The position numbers and the translations under genes are program-made. Positions 1 through 8,678 of a DNA stretch of 64,000 nucleotides are shown in pieces. The notes under the pieces were generated by a model that worked only from the letters and a program-made list of their open reading frames with translations, searched no databases and had not been told where the DNA came from. Source of the stretch: Deltaproteobacteria bacterium (GTDB taxonomy: Bacteria > Myxococcota_A > Polyangia > Haliangiales > Haliangiaceae); contig JAHDIH010000007.1 in the NCBI GenBank assembly GCA_020630875.1, forward strand, positions 124,001-188,000, given 5' to 3'. Numbering within the stretch: the first letter of the stretch is position 1; every line of letters starts with the position of its first letter.

Positions 1-81
1 GCTGATGGTCCTGTAGCCACGGTCTGGTTCGGCCAGCCAATTCCCACAACGTTCCATGGAACGTTTAAAACCATGGCTTAG
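1..81 (+). CDS. C-terminal end of an unidentified protein (partial)
   Basis: An open frame enters from the left edge and closes with TAG at 79-81, giving the last 26 residues of a protein whose start lies outside the window. The fragment contains the stretch TVWFGQPIPTTFHGTF, with no motif I recognise. Its stop overlaps the stop of the convergent lipoprotein gene (TAA at 80-78) by three bases, a layout repeated at several gene ends here. I infer coding status from the open frame and the tight convergent fit only. Confidence 0.4.
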   Translation, partial: ADGPVATVWFGQPIPTTFHGTFKTMA

Positions 82-590
82 TCTTCTTGCTCCACAGTCA
101 CCGCACCAAGGCGAGGGGAACCATTCACTATGTCTATCGTGATACTTTTTTCGCCAATTTTTCCGTCGCAGTCGGTATCGAACTTTGCCACAGCCTTTGC
201 TTTGGTATCACTGACTTTTACAAACTCGTAGTGTCCCAAAAATGGTTTGGCAATTAAAAATCTCAGATCTGCAAAAGCATCCCAATTCAGGGTCCCAGGC
301 TTTTTATCGCATGTGACTTCAGAAGGAGTCAGAGGAACACTATTAGGAAGTGACTTTGGCAGTATTCCCATTCCACTGTGGTCCACCCGGTCTTCGTTAT
401 AGTAAATCGTCGCCCCATCGGCCATGGCCTTAAGTTGCAAATCAAACTCAAGACTTTGAGTCGCTTTCTCATACCGCGCAATCTTTTCAACGGCCGACGA
501 ACCAACACTTTTGGTGTTCGCATTTTTGTCGGCGCTCTTGCCGCAAGAAGCAAACAGGACGCAAGATACGAGTAGGGTCTTGAAACGCAC
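78..590 (-). CDS. Lipoprotein with pilin-like C-terminal domain, function unknown
   Basis: The 170-residue product begins with a lipoprotein signal peptide ending in the lipobox LFASC (Cys16), so it should be lipidated and anchored in the envelope. A short low-complexity linker follows, then a helical stretch (about residues 35-60). The C-terminal part ends in a DTDCDG segment and beta-rich sequence, reminiscent of the C-terminal domain of type IV pilin-like proteins in deltaproteobacterial groups. It lacks the pilin N-terminal methylation motif, so it is probably not a true pilin. It is monocistronic, converging with the partial gene at the left edge and divergent from the next gene. The resemblance is an impression from sequence style, not a firm family call. 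Confidence 0.65.
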   Translation of the reverse strand: MRFKTLLVSCVLFASCGKSADKNANTKSVGSSAVEKIARYEKATQSLEFDLQLKAMADGATIYYNEDRVDHSGMGILPKSLPNSVPLTPSEVTCDKKPGTLNWDAFADLRFLIAKPFLGHYEFVKVSDTKAKAVAKFDTDCDGKIGEKSITIDIVNGSPRLGAVTVEQED

Positions 591-628
591 GGCTCGCTTT
601 TAACAGAGAGAATTGCGTAGACAAACAT

Positions 629-1822
629 TTGAAAGCCAATGTTGTGCTAAAAAGAGACATGGAGTCTCCCTTTCCAGATGCTCTGGCAGATCTCAAAAGA
701 CTCATCGCACGGCATGGGTTTAAGCAATTCGTCAACAGCCCACTGGTGATTCCTCACGCGCACTTCTTTCCTGAAGGTTGGCGAGCCAACGCCACAAGCG
801 TTGCCATCGTGTTTCGACGACTTCTTGGATTGGCCCAAGTCAAGAATCCCAAAGTGCGCATCGAGGATTATGCGGGAAGCAAGTCAGGTACTCGATTGAG
901 TAGCCCACAAATCGAGTTTTCTGAGCTCGCAGACGATGGTGAGTTTTGGTTCGATTTGTACTTCGCAGGAGCGGCGGCGGAAGCGTTGGGAGTGGTAAGT
1001 CATGAAGTTGGTCTTGCGATGCTTCACTTTTGGCAAAAGGGAGAAAAAGGCTACAGAGAAAGTACGGTAGAAGAACCCCCGACCAGGAGACTCGGCTCTA
1101 TTGCCTCTGTCTATTTAGGGTTGGGTATTCCCGCAACGGCGGCAGCTCATCAGATTAAGCACGACGGCAAAGTAGAAGGTGGGTACAACTTCTCGGTAGA
1201 ATGGTCCGTCGCAACAGCTGGCGGTTTAGACGTCGGACAAATGGAATACCTACTTGCACTTCAATTGGTCGTCAGAAACCGCAAGCAAGAACTCAAAAAC
1301 GCTTTGGCTCACCTACCGGCCAACCAAGAGGCTTCGGTACAAAAGTGGGTCAAACAGCTGACGCCAATGCGCGCAGAACTAGTGCAACTCCTAGGCCTAC
1401 CTGACGACTCAACATGGGGAGACGGTAGCTACGCCATTCCGAGAGCAGCGCCAGGCCGGCATGCCATCGCAGAACATTATCAAGCAATACAAGCCGCCGG
1501 AAATCATGGTCGGGAGATTAGCAGACTCGAAACACGCAAAACAGCAGAACTAGGGGTCGCCGGTATTTTAGTGGGCGCAATTGTGGGAGCGTCTATCTTT
1601 CCATTCGGAGCATTTGTCGGACTTGCCTTGGGACTTGCGCTAGGGCGAAGCATGGTCAAGTACCGCTGCATAGGTTCCGGTTGCAGCTCGCCACTGTCAA
1701 GTGACGATACCGAATGCGGTAATTGCGGGGGAAAGATAACCAACACCATTACCAGCGTCCACGACCGTCTTGCGTTGATGGAAGACTCCGAAGATGAGAA
1801 CGATCCGACTTTGTCGTCGTAA
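629..1822 (+). CDS. Membrane-associated protein with glycine-rich hairpin and C-terminal zinc ribbon
   Basis: The 397-residue protein has no family I recognise. The first 270 residues are soluble-looking and contain HE and HQIKH histidine patches without a classical HExxH motif. Around residues 308-337 a glycine- and alanine-rich hydrophobic segment (repeated GxxxG-like spacing) could form a membrane hairpin. It is followed immediately by CIGSGCSS and CGNCGG, two cysteine pairs about 14 residues apart that look like a zinc ribbon, and an acidic tail. Initiation could also be at the ATG at 659, where MESPFPDAL begins. The gene stands alone between a divergent lipoprotein and the nucleoside kinase. 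A membrane-tethered zinc-ribbon scaffold is an inference. Confidence 0.6.
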   Translation: MKANVVLKRDMESPFPDALADLKRLIARHGFKQFVNSPLVIPHAHFFPEGWRANATSVAIVFRRLLGLAQVKNPKVRIEDYAGSKSGTRLSSPQIEFSELADDGEFWFDLYFAGAAAEALGVVSHEVGLAMLHFWQKGEKGYRESTVEEPPTRRLGSIASVYLGLGIPATAAAHQIKHDGKVEGGYNFSVEWSVATAGGLDVGQMEYLLALQLVVRNRKQELKNALAHLPANQEASVQKWVKQLTPMRAELVQLLGLPDDSTWGDGSYAIPRAAPGRHAIAEHYQAIQAAGNHGREISRLETRKTAELGVAGILVGAIVGASIFPFGAFVGLALGLALGRSMVKYRCIGSGCSSPLSSDDTECGNCGGKITNTITSVHDRLALMEDSEDENDPTLSS

Positions 1823-1893
1823 CCTACCGCTTTTGTTAAACTTGCTGTTTGTGCGGGAAAGCAGATGATCAGAGCCTTATGCTACCGATAGGC

Positions 1894-2610
1894 ATGCAAG
1901 TGCAGTCTATCCAGCGCGATCGAAAAGAACGTCCATTTTCCCCCCTAGGTAAAGCGCGCCCGGGAGAGTTCGAGAACCTGTTCATCGGCATTGCTGGCAT
2001 GATTGGGGCGGGCAAATCGACACTGGCCCGAGCTCTCGGTGAACACTTGTCCATCGATTCATACTACGAGCCGGTACAAGACAACGTCTACCTCGCTGAC
2101 TTTTACAAAGACATGGCAAGTTATTCCTTTTCGATGCAGGTGTACTTGCTCAACCGTCGATTTCAACAGCACCAAGAAATTATTTGGCGCGGGAGGTCTG
2201 CGGTTCAAGACAGAACGATCTACGAAGATTCTATTTTCGCAAAAATGCTTTCCAAAGCAGGATTGATGGATCCACGCGACTACGAAACGTACGTGCAACT
2301 TTTCAAAAACATGAGCAACTTCATGTGCAAGCCAAGTGTCATTGTTTACCTGGACGTGTCCCCTGAGTCTAGCAAAGAGAGAATTGACATGAGAAGTCGC
2401 GGAGTGGAAAGCTCCATCTCGTTGGACTACCTAAAAGAGCTCCATGATGGCTACGAAGAATTCATCGAAGGCATCTCCAGAATGATCCCAGTAATTCGTG
2501 TCGACTACGAAGAATTCGCTACCGCCGAAGAAATGGCCAATGTGATTTCCAGGGAATACCTTAATCATAGCTTCTTGCGTGAAGCGACGCGATTTGACCC
2601 TACCAGGTGA
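1894..2610 (+). CDS. Deoxynucleoside kinase family protein
   Basis: This cytoplasmic enzyme should phosphorylate a deoxynucleoside using ATP in nucleotide salvage. The evidence is the P-loop GMIGAGKST near residue 35, the QDRTIYEDSIFA segment near residue 107 that matches the ERS-type substrate-binding motif of the dCK/dGK/dNK family, and a RSRGVE arginine-rich lid-like segment further on. At 238 residues it has the usual length. The open frame extends upstream to a TTG at 1849, and ATG at 1879 is also possible; I chose ATG 1894 because the extra upstream residues look non-conserved. Substrate preference cannot be read from the sequence. Confidence 0.85.
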   Translation: MQVQSIQRDRKERPFSPLGKARPGEFENLFIGIAGMIGAGKSTLARALGEHLSIDSYYEPVQDNVYLADFYKDMASYSFSMQVYLLNRRFQQHQEIIWRGRSAVQDRTIYEDSIFAKMLSKAGLMDPRDYETYVQLFKNMSNFMCKPSVIVYLDVSPESSKERIDMRSRGVESSISLDYLKELHDGYEEFIEGISRMIPVIRVDYEEFATAEEMANVISREYLNHSFLREATRFDPTR

Positions 2611-2680
2611 TTTCAGCTACTTAGCCTGCCAAATGTACGAAAGTTCACCACATCTCCAATAGTTGTGGTACCTAGCAGCC

Positions 2681-4405
2681 ATGTCTGACGATGGCTCAAT
2701 TCAACGATTGCCTGTCCCTTTAGCGAGGGCAATGGCGAAAAAGGGCTACGAAAGTCTCACTGAGATTCAAAAAGCTGTTTTGAATCAAGATCTTGAAGGA
2801 AGAGACTTGCGACTGTCGTCTCAGACCGGTTCGGGAAAGACCGTTGCCCTTGGCATCCTTGCGGCAGCTCATCTTGAAAACCAACCGGAAGGAAAAGGCA
2901 GTCCGCAAGTTTTGGTGGTGGCCCCCACCAGAGAGCTCGCGTCGCAAATTGCCGCAGAGTTATCGTGGTTTTTAGCGGAGTTGAACGCCAGAACCTTGGT
3001 CGTTACTGGAGGAACCAACGTCGGGCTTGATTTAGACAGGTTGCGCAAACCGCTTAGCGTACTGGTGGGAACGCCTGGACGACTTTGCGACCACATTAAG
3101 CGCAAGTCCGTGAAGCTTGGCAATACTACCGCTGTCATTTTAGACGAAGCCGATGAGATGCTCGACATGGGATTTCGTGATGAGCTAGAGGCTATTTTAT
3201 CTGCAGTACCTGAGACCAGGCAAACTCACTTAGTTTCTGCGACGCTCCCACGAGAAGTAATTCGTCTCGCCGACCGCTATCAAAACAATGCCGTGAGTGT
3301 GGAGGGTACCCCACTCGGTGATGCCAACGAAAACATTGACCACAAGCACATGCTCGTTTACCAACGAGAGAAGAAAGATGCTCTGTGTAACGTGCTTCTT
3401 TTCGAACCCGAACAAAAGACATTGGTATTCACGCGCACTCGGCTCGCCACGGTGGAAGTAGCGCAATATCTGACTTCCAATGGCTTTCCAGCAGCCCCGA
3501 TTAACGGAGACATGAGCCAAAAAGAACGCACTGCTACACTGAAAGCATTTCGCAGTAACGCGGTTAACGTTCTAATCGGTACTGATGTTGCAGCTCGAGG
3601 GCTGGATGTTAAAGGAATCACACGCGTGGTCCACTTTGACCTGCCTGACAACAAGGAAACCTTTACCCACCGAAGTGGACGTACGGGTCGCGCTGGGGAA
3701 ACCGGCGTAAGCATCTCTTTCGTTGACCCACGTGACAGCAACAAACACACCATGCTTTGCAAGCGTACCAAAATCGACAGTGAACCAGCGGTGGTTCCAA
3801 GCGCCAAGAAAATTCGCAAGTCAAATACCAAGCGGTTCATCGCAGAGCTTACCACTTCATCAATTCCCAAAGAGAAGTCCATCGACATTGCCGAATCTCT
3901 TTTATCGGATCACGACCCGGTACTGCTAGTAGCCAAACTATTAGAGAAGTCCTCTATGACTGGAAAATGCACTCCCAAAGAGATTTCAGTTCCGACGATG
4001 AGAAGCAAAAGAGGGAAGAATGGCAAAGAGACCGGCCGAAAGAAAGACCGGCAAAAGTTCGATGCTAATTACAGAAGGTTTCACGTCACTTGGGGTTCGA
4101 AACAAGGTGCGACTTCAAGCCGAGTGCTGGCAACCATGTGCCGACGAGGCAACATTAAGAGTAAGGAAATCGGCCGTATTGAGCTCAAAGAATTCAGCTG
4201 TATCGTAGACGTTAGTGAAACGGCGGCGTCTGAATTTTTAAAGAATGCAAAGGTGCCTGATGCCAAAGCCCCCGAAGTAAAGGTCCGGGAGTGGACGGCT
4301 AAGTCTGGAGGCCGAGGCAATGCCGGTGGTCGTAGCAACAATGGCGGACGAAACTTCAGCGGCAAGAAAAAGTCAAAATTCAATAAGAAACGGCGCGCCG
4401 GATAA
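2681..4405 (+). CDS. DEAD-box ATP-dependent RNA helicase with DbpA-type RNA-binding domain
   Basis: The 574-residue protein unwinds RNA using ATP. It carries motif I SSQTGSGKT near residue 47, PTRELA, the DEAD box LDEADEML near 154, SAT near 186, ARGLDV, and motif VI HRSGRTGRAG near 330. After a roughly 100-residue linker comes a DbpA/CsdA-type RNA-binding domain (around 460-530, beginning with FHVTWGSKQGA), then a Gly/Arg/Asn-rich tail ending in a lysine-arginine cluster. Such an arrangement is typical of helicases in ribosome assembly or cold adaptation. The frame opens at TTG 2663, but ATG 2681 gives the natural N-terminus MSDDGSIQRL. The next gene follows 24 bases downstream and may be cotranscribed. 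Confidence 0.93.
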   Translation: MSDDGSIQRLPVPLARAMAKKGYESLTEIQKAVLNQDLEGRDLRLSSQTGSGKTVALGILAAAHLENQPEGKGSPQVLVVAPTRELASQIAAELSWFLAELNARTLVVTGGTNVGLDLDRLRKPLSVLVGTPGRLCDHIKRKSVKLGNTTAVILDEADEMLDMGFRDELEAILSAVPETRQTHLVSATLPREVIRLADRYQNNAVSVEGTPLGDANENIDHKHMLVYQREKKDALCNVLLFEPEQKTLVFTRTRLATVEVAQYLTSNGFPAAPINGDMSQKERTATLKAFRSNAVNVLIGTDVAARGLDVKGITRVVHFDLPDNKETFTHRSGRTGRAGETGVSISFVDPRDSNKHTMLCKRTKIDSEPAVVPSAKKIRKSNTKRFIAELTTSSIPKEKSIDIAESLLSDHDPVLLVAKLLEKSSMTGKCTPKEISVPTMRSKRGKNGKETGRKKDRQKFDANYRRFHVTWGSKQGATSSRVLATMCRRGNIKSKEIGRIELKEFSCIVDVSETAASEFLKNAKVPDAKAPEVKVREWTAKSGGRGNAGGRSNNGGRNFSGKKKSKFNKKRRAG

Positions 4406-4429
4406 CAACAATACGCAGGAATAACACTG

Positions 4430-4993
4430 ATGGATGAGCTCGAACGAGAGAGTGCGATAGAGACAGTTGCAAAAGCTTATGCCGAAGACAAACTTTCCCT
4501 CAAACAGTACGAAAGTAAGGTCACGGCTCTCCATCTTGCAAATTCCAGTCAAGAAGTTCAAGCATTGGTCGCGGAATTCCAAAGCACCGCGATAGTCTCA
4601 GTGGCTCCGGCGAAGTCAAACTACGTCACCGTCTTTAGTAAACTAGAGCAACGTGGAAAGCTGTCCATTCCTGAGCGATTTAAGAATTTCACCATATTCG
4701 GAAATACTACGCTCGACTTGCGAGAAACTGAAATTCCATCCAATGTCACGCTAACGGCCAGAATTATTTTTGGGAAAACCCATATCATAGCAGCTCCAGA
4801 CACCTCACTTACGTGGACCGGAAGCAGCGTAGTGGGAACTATCCAGCAATCGAAAACTCAAAATCACGTATTAGCTAAAAATATTGAAATCACGGGCTTG
4901 GTGATGTTTGGAAAATTAGTTCTTGAGAATCGTCACAAGGGTGATTCTAAATTCCAGAAAGCACTCCGTGCCGCAAAAAAATGGCTTAACTAG
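4430..4993 (+). CDS. DUF1707-like / LiaF-like domain protein
   Basis: The 187-residue protein has an N-terminal DUF1707-like module (ERESAIETVAKAYAEDKLS followed by a helical segment to about residue 45). The C-terminal half, beginning near GKLSIPERFKNFTIFGN, is a beta-rich repeat region resembling the cell-wall-active antibiotic response (LiaF C-terminal) domain. No transmembrane segment is evident. In other bacteria such domains accompany envelope-stress sensing, but here there is no LiaRS-like partner nearby. An AGGA sequence about 8 bases upstream supports the ATG. It ends directly against the convergent SDR gene with no intergenic base. Confidence 0.7.
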   Translation: MDELERESAIETVAKAYAEDKLSLKQYESKVTALHLANSSQEVQALVAEFQSTAIVSVAPAKSNYVTVFSKLEQRGKLSIPERFKNFTIFGNTTLDLRETEIPSNVTLTARIIFGKTHIIAAPDTSLTWTGSSVVGTIQQSKTQNHVLAKNIEITGLVMFGKLVLENRHKGDSKFQKALRAAKKWLN

Positions 4994-5644
4994 CTACCAG
5001 GGAAGTGGTTCACCGTTGACGTGAAAAAAGCTGCCGGATTGTGCCAACGTCAAGTTGTCCATTAGTTTGATTATACCTTCCGCCGACTCTTCGACCGACA
5101 AATGCCCAGTGCCACCTGTCATCTCAGTTCTGACCCAGCCTGGGTGAATCAAACGAATCGCTACCTCTGGTAATTCAATAGACAATGACTTTCCTGCCAT
5201 ATTTAGTGCCGCTTTTGACATGCGATATCCGTAGCTACCTCCAGAGGAGTTATCCGCAACCGAGCCCATACGACTGGTAAGCAAACCAACCTTAACGTCT
5301 TTGGTTAACGACGACTTTACCGCCTGTACCACCCTTAGCGGCCCCAATGCGTTGGTTTCAAACTGCTGCCTTATGGACTCCTCTGAGAAGTCATGCAAGC
5401 CATCGCGCTTTAGCACTCCGGCTACTACCAAGAGCCAGTCAAAGTCCTTCACCTTTTTCAAACCGGAAAGCGAAGACAAATCTGTTACATCGATTCCTTC
5501 AAGAACTTCACAGCCAAGGCTTTCGACCTCAGAATTACTGTTCCGACAAGTAGCAACGACCGAGTCTCCACGAGCAAGAAGCTGTTTGGCAGTTTCCAAT
5601 CCAATGCCTCGGCTACTCCCAACTATTAGTACTTTGTTTGCCAT
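4994..5644 (-). CDS. SDR-family NAD(P)-dependent oxidoreductase
   Basis: A 216-residue cytosolic short-chain dehydrogenase/reductase. It starts with the Rossmann fold, where GSSRGIG (residues 9-15) is the glycine-rich cofactor loop. The catalytic residues Ser124 (in LLTSRMGS), Tyr140 and Lys144 (YRMSK) are all present. Its short form and the C-terminal WVRTEMTGG segment resemble the C-factor-like/sniffer subgroup of small SDRs. The substrate is unknown. The stop codon abuts the stop of the convergent DUF1707-like gene. Confidence 0.88.
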   Translation of the reverse strand: MANKVLIVGSSRGIGLETAKQLLARGDSVVATCRNSNSEVESLGCEVLEGIDVTDLSSLSGLKKVKDFDWLLVVAGVLKRDGLHDFSEESIRQQFETNALGPLRVVQAVKSSLTKDVKVGLLTSRMGSVADNSSGGSYGYRMSKAALNMAGKSLSIELPEVAIRLIHPGWVRTEMTGGTGHLSVEESAEGIIKLMDNLTLAQSGSFFHVNGEPLPW

Positions 5645-5839
5645 GCCTCACTGTAACCTCAAAATTCAAGTGAGCTAGTGGCAGATTGTCAATGAATTAT
5701 TCAAGGCTCACCAGCCTTATCCCACTGCAAGAAATATTTCGAGGATTTGAAAAAATATCACTACCACAAACGCTCATGAACATCACTCACGGGCATTTCG
5801 TAACTTGACTGACGAGCGAACAATTGAGAGGGTCCGGCC

Positions 5840-6856
5840 TTGTCTGAGTCAAAGTTTAGCGGTCAGTTTGATGGTTCCGAATTAACGGTCTTGTACCACC
5901 ATGTCAACAAACCCGAGTGGGGAGTAGGCGTGGCGTTAAAGGAGGAAGAAGGTAAAGTTTCCATTCAATTTGAAGATGGAAAAGTTAGAGCCTTCCCCGA
6001 AGCCTATTACCACTTCATAGAAAATTCTCCGAAGCCATCCGATCAAGCTCAAGTGTTAATCGCTGAACTGATAGCAATGTCTCCCATCGGACAAGCTGCA
6101 TCTGGCAAAAAGAAAGCTCGCAAGCCTGTCACGCCAGCTGTAGTGTTTGAAGAGCAGGTTACCCATTTTCTTGAACTGTTCCCTGGTGGATTTGAGAGCG
6201 ACGCCTACAAAGAAGCCCATAGAAAGCGAAGCTCGGGCGCACAAACCAAGAAACACCGAGATCGTATTGTAGACAAAACCATCAAGTGGCTCGGTCCCGA
6301 CGCTTGGGACAAAAGCGCAGATGAACTATTCAAGTACGCAGTAAAAATAGCGAACTACTCCGACATGATTCCTTCTAAGGAACGAAAAGCTTTTGAAGCC
6401 ATCGAAGCGGTTCATCACGAACCGGTTATGGCAGCTTTGCAAAACCTACTACACGGAGAGCATGCCGTTGAGTACAGACTGGATGCGTTTTTTCTTACAC
6501 TCCGGCGTGCGATTGGTGAGCAACCCTCCTGGATTATGGGAACCTACTTCCTAGGAATTTTCCACAACAACCAATTCCCATTGGTAAAGCGAGATATTTA
6601 CCGCAAACAAGCGGCGGCCATCGCTCCCAATGTTGACGTTCCGAAGAAGCCAAGCGGAGCGGCATACAGGAGAATCATTGATATGATGTCAGTGCTTCGA
6701 GACTCTCTATCCAAACGGGATGGGTTGACTCCCGCAGACTTGTTGGACGTACACAACTTTGTGTCTCTGACACTCAAGCCCAAGGGACGCAAAGCGATTC
6801 TCGATAAGCGGGCTGCCGCTGCTGCCGCGGAGTCGACAACTACAACGTCAGCATAG
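5840..6856 (+). CDS. Unknown protein with N-terminal DUF3553-like fold
   Basis: The 338-residue product starts at TTG 5840, supported by a GAGAGGG ribosome-binding site 8 bases upstream. Residues 15-60 (YHHVNKPEWGVGVALKEEEG onward) resemble the small beta-barrel DUF3553-type module that recognises RNA or protein tails in some helicases. The rest is alpha-helical and basic, with no catalytic motif I recognise. The C-terminus is a low-complexity Ala run followed by Ser/Thr residues. The last nine bases overlap the stop of the convergent DUF4336 gene. It is probably cytoplasmic. Confidence 0.6.
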   Translation: MSESKFSGQFDGSELTVLYHHVNKPEWGVGVALKEEEGKVSIQFEDGKVRAFPEAYYHFIENSPKPSDQAQVLIAELIAMSPIGQAASGKKKARKPVTPAVVFEEQVTHFLELFPGGFESDAYKEAHRKRSSGAQTKKHRDRIVDKTIKWLGPDAWDKSADELFKYAVKIANYSDMIPSKERKAFEAIEAVHHEPVMAALQNLLHGEHAVEYRLDAFFLTLRRAIGEQPSWIMGTYFLGIFHNNQFPLVKRDIYRKQAAAIAPNVDVPKKPSGAAYRRIIDMMSVLRDSLSKRDGLTPADLLDVHNFVSLTLKPKGRKAILDKRAAAAAAESTTTTSA

Positions 6857-7510
6857 CCCACGTTCTTTGAGCGCCTCAATGAGAAGAGGCTTTGCGCCAC
6901 CTTGGATGATTCTTCCGTGCGCCATGATGAGATTGTCAAAATCTAAGTCAAGAATAGCCGCTAACGATGTTCTTGTGGCGTTCTTATCTTTGCTCATCTT
7001 GGCAAAAAATTTGCTAACCGCAAATCGCCTAAAAGTTCCAAACATTCTGAACACCAAATTATACCCAATGCCCTTGCCGTCGGTGTGATGAAAGCAAAGA
7101 TCTTGAACAATCAACGTTTTTGACTCGACATGGAAAAATACGGTTTCGTTAATTTTTGGCTGACCATCAATCTGAAACGCCGGAAGCTCTTCGTGATACG
7201 GCCATTCGTCAGTAGGCAAAAGTTTATCAATTTTGGTTCCCTTAAGCTTTTTCTCCACCCCCAAAACACCCCATAACGTGGCGGTAGGATACTGGGTCTT
7301 GGCTCCCGCGATGCCAAGGTTGTGAAAAATGTTGGGAGCAACAATATCGGTTACCGGTCCAAGGGCAGCTAGTTCCTTTTCCAGCGACTGAAGAGATTGA
7401 GAAGGAGATATCATTACAACTGCAGCTTCGAGCTTTACTACCACCGTACGTGCTGGCAGCTTCAATAGTGGCATCTTTACGGAATAGTCGAAGCAATAGA
7501 TATTTCTCAT
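6848..7510 (-). CDS. DUF4336 protein (metallo-beta-lactamase-like fold, degenerate)
   Basis: About 220 residues. The segments LGPVTDIVAPNIFHNLGI, FFHVESKTLIVQDLCFHH and IMAHGRII follow the order of a metallo-beta-lactamase fold, but the classical HxHxDH zinc motif is absent, as in the DUF4336 family. The function of that family is not established. The start is uncertain: the frame opens at TTG 7546 with GAGGAG close by, and ATG 7510 (MRNIYCFDY) is the conservative choice. It converges on the preceding gene with a nine-base overlap and resembles the second degenerate MBL-fold protein at 14607-15368 in lacking metal ligands. Confidence 0.72.
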   Translation of the reverse strand: MRNIYCFDYSVKMPLLKLPARTVVVKLEAAVVMISPSQSLQSLEKELAALGPVTDIVAPNIFHNLGIAGAKTQYPTATLWGVLGVEKKLKGTKIDKLLPTDEWPYHEELPAFQIDGQPKINETVFFHVESKTLIVQDLCFHHTDGKGIGYNLVFRMFGTFRRFAVSKFFAKMSKDKNATRTSLAAILDLDFDNLIMAHGRIIQGGAKPLLIEALKERGLC

Positions 7511-7598
7511 GAAACGACCATACAAAGTAAACGGTACACTCCTCAAACTAAACCGCTAATAATTTAACTCACTGGCTTTCTTCTAATAAAATGCTTCG

Positions 7599-8678
7599 AT
7601 GGGTCATAATCATCCAAACCCGTTTCTCTCTAGAGATCCTGAAAAGCATGGAGCGCCACCTGGAACCTTGACCCCTGGCGGTCATGAGAAAACCTCGGCC
7701 AGCTTGACGCGATACTCTCAAGCTCGTCATGAGTCTGACGAGTTAACATTGATTTCTGGGTTTAGCGAAGACTGGTCTGCTGATGACGTTCACTGGGTTA
7801 AGGTACGTGGACTCGAATCAACCGAGGCCATACGCATTTTGGGCGAAGAGCTTAAGCTGCCTTCATTAGCTCTGGAAGATGCTATATCGCCACATCAATT
7901 ACCCAAGTTCGAGTCTTATCAGAATTGCTACTTTATCGTTCTCAGAGTTCCTGTCATGAGACATGATGAATTGGTTCTAGATCAGGTCTCGATATTTTTG
8001 GGAGACAACTTTGTTGTTACCGTACAAGGTTTTGGAGACGACTGTCTCTCTGTTCTTGATAAACGACTTAGAGAATCTCGTGGCAATATCCGCGAAAGGA
8101 AAGCTGACTTTCTAGCGTACTCGGTTATGGACTGCGCGGTGGACCAATACTTCCCAATACTGGAAAGGTTTGACAGCACTTTGGAAAACCTAGAAGTAGC
8201 GGTAACCGCCTCTTCTACCAAAGATATTTTGCAAGACTTGCATACAATGCGGAGAGACCTACTCCTCATTCGCAAGTCAGCCATACCAACGACCACGGCA
8301 ATAAACGAACTTAGCGATCTTTGCACTGATGCCATATCTGAAGGGACCAGGCACTACATGAGAGACTGCCATGATCATTTGGTGCGCGTCAGCAATATCG
8401 TGGACTCTCACAAAGAATGGGTTAACAGTTTGATGGAACTCTACATTTCATTTCAAGGTCACAGAATGAACGAGATAATGAAAGTTCTAACTCTCGTCTC
8501 GACCATTTTTATTCCTCTTGGTTTTATCGTGAGCGTCTATGGAATGAAGTTTTATCAACCTGAAACACAATTTAGGTATGCCTATCCTATAGTGATGGGC
8601 GCAATGGCTGCGATTGCAGGTGGCCTACTCTACTACTTTTGGAAACGCGGATGGTTCGGTCATCGAAAACTACGCTAA
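7599..8678 (+). CDS. corA: CorA-family divalent cation transporter with altered GMN motif
   Basis: The 359-residue inner-membrane protein has the CorA layout: a large N-terminal cytoplasmic domain, a long helix (about 195-300, with IRKSAIPTTTAINEL inside) and two C-terminal membrane helices. The signature at the end of the first helix normally reads YGMN; here it is YGMK (Gly315-Met316-Lys317), the codon being AAG. In CorA the asparagine is part of the selectivity filter for hydrated Mg2+, so a lysine there suggests altered transport, as in ZntB-like or divergent members. The second helix (AYPIVMGAMAAIAGGLLYY) is intact. The gene overlaps the convergent neighbour by nine bases. Confidence 0.88.
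   Translation: MGHNHPNPFLSRDPEKHGAPPGTLTPGGHEKTSASLTRYSQARHESDELTLISGFSEDWSADDVHWVKVRGLESTEAIRILGEELKLPSLALEDAISPHQLPKFESYQNCYFIVLRVPVMRHDELVLDQVSIFLGDNFVVTVQGFGDDCLSVLDKRLRESRGNIRERKADFLAYSVMDCAVDQYFPILERFDSTLENLEVAVTASSTKDILQDLHTMRRDLLLIRKSAIPTTTAINELSDLCTDAISEGTRHYMRDCHDHLVRVSNIVDSHKEWVNSLMELYISFQGHRMNEIMKVLTLVSTIFIPLGFIVSVYGMKFYQPETQFRYAYPIVMGAMAAIAGGLLYYFWKRGWFGHRKLR

Noticed and set aside
6848-7510. Calling the DUF4336-like proteins active beta-lactamases
   Set aside because: Neither this protein nor the one at 14607-15368 has the HxHxDH zinc motif, so resistance activity cannot be supported.
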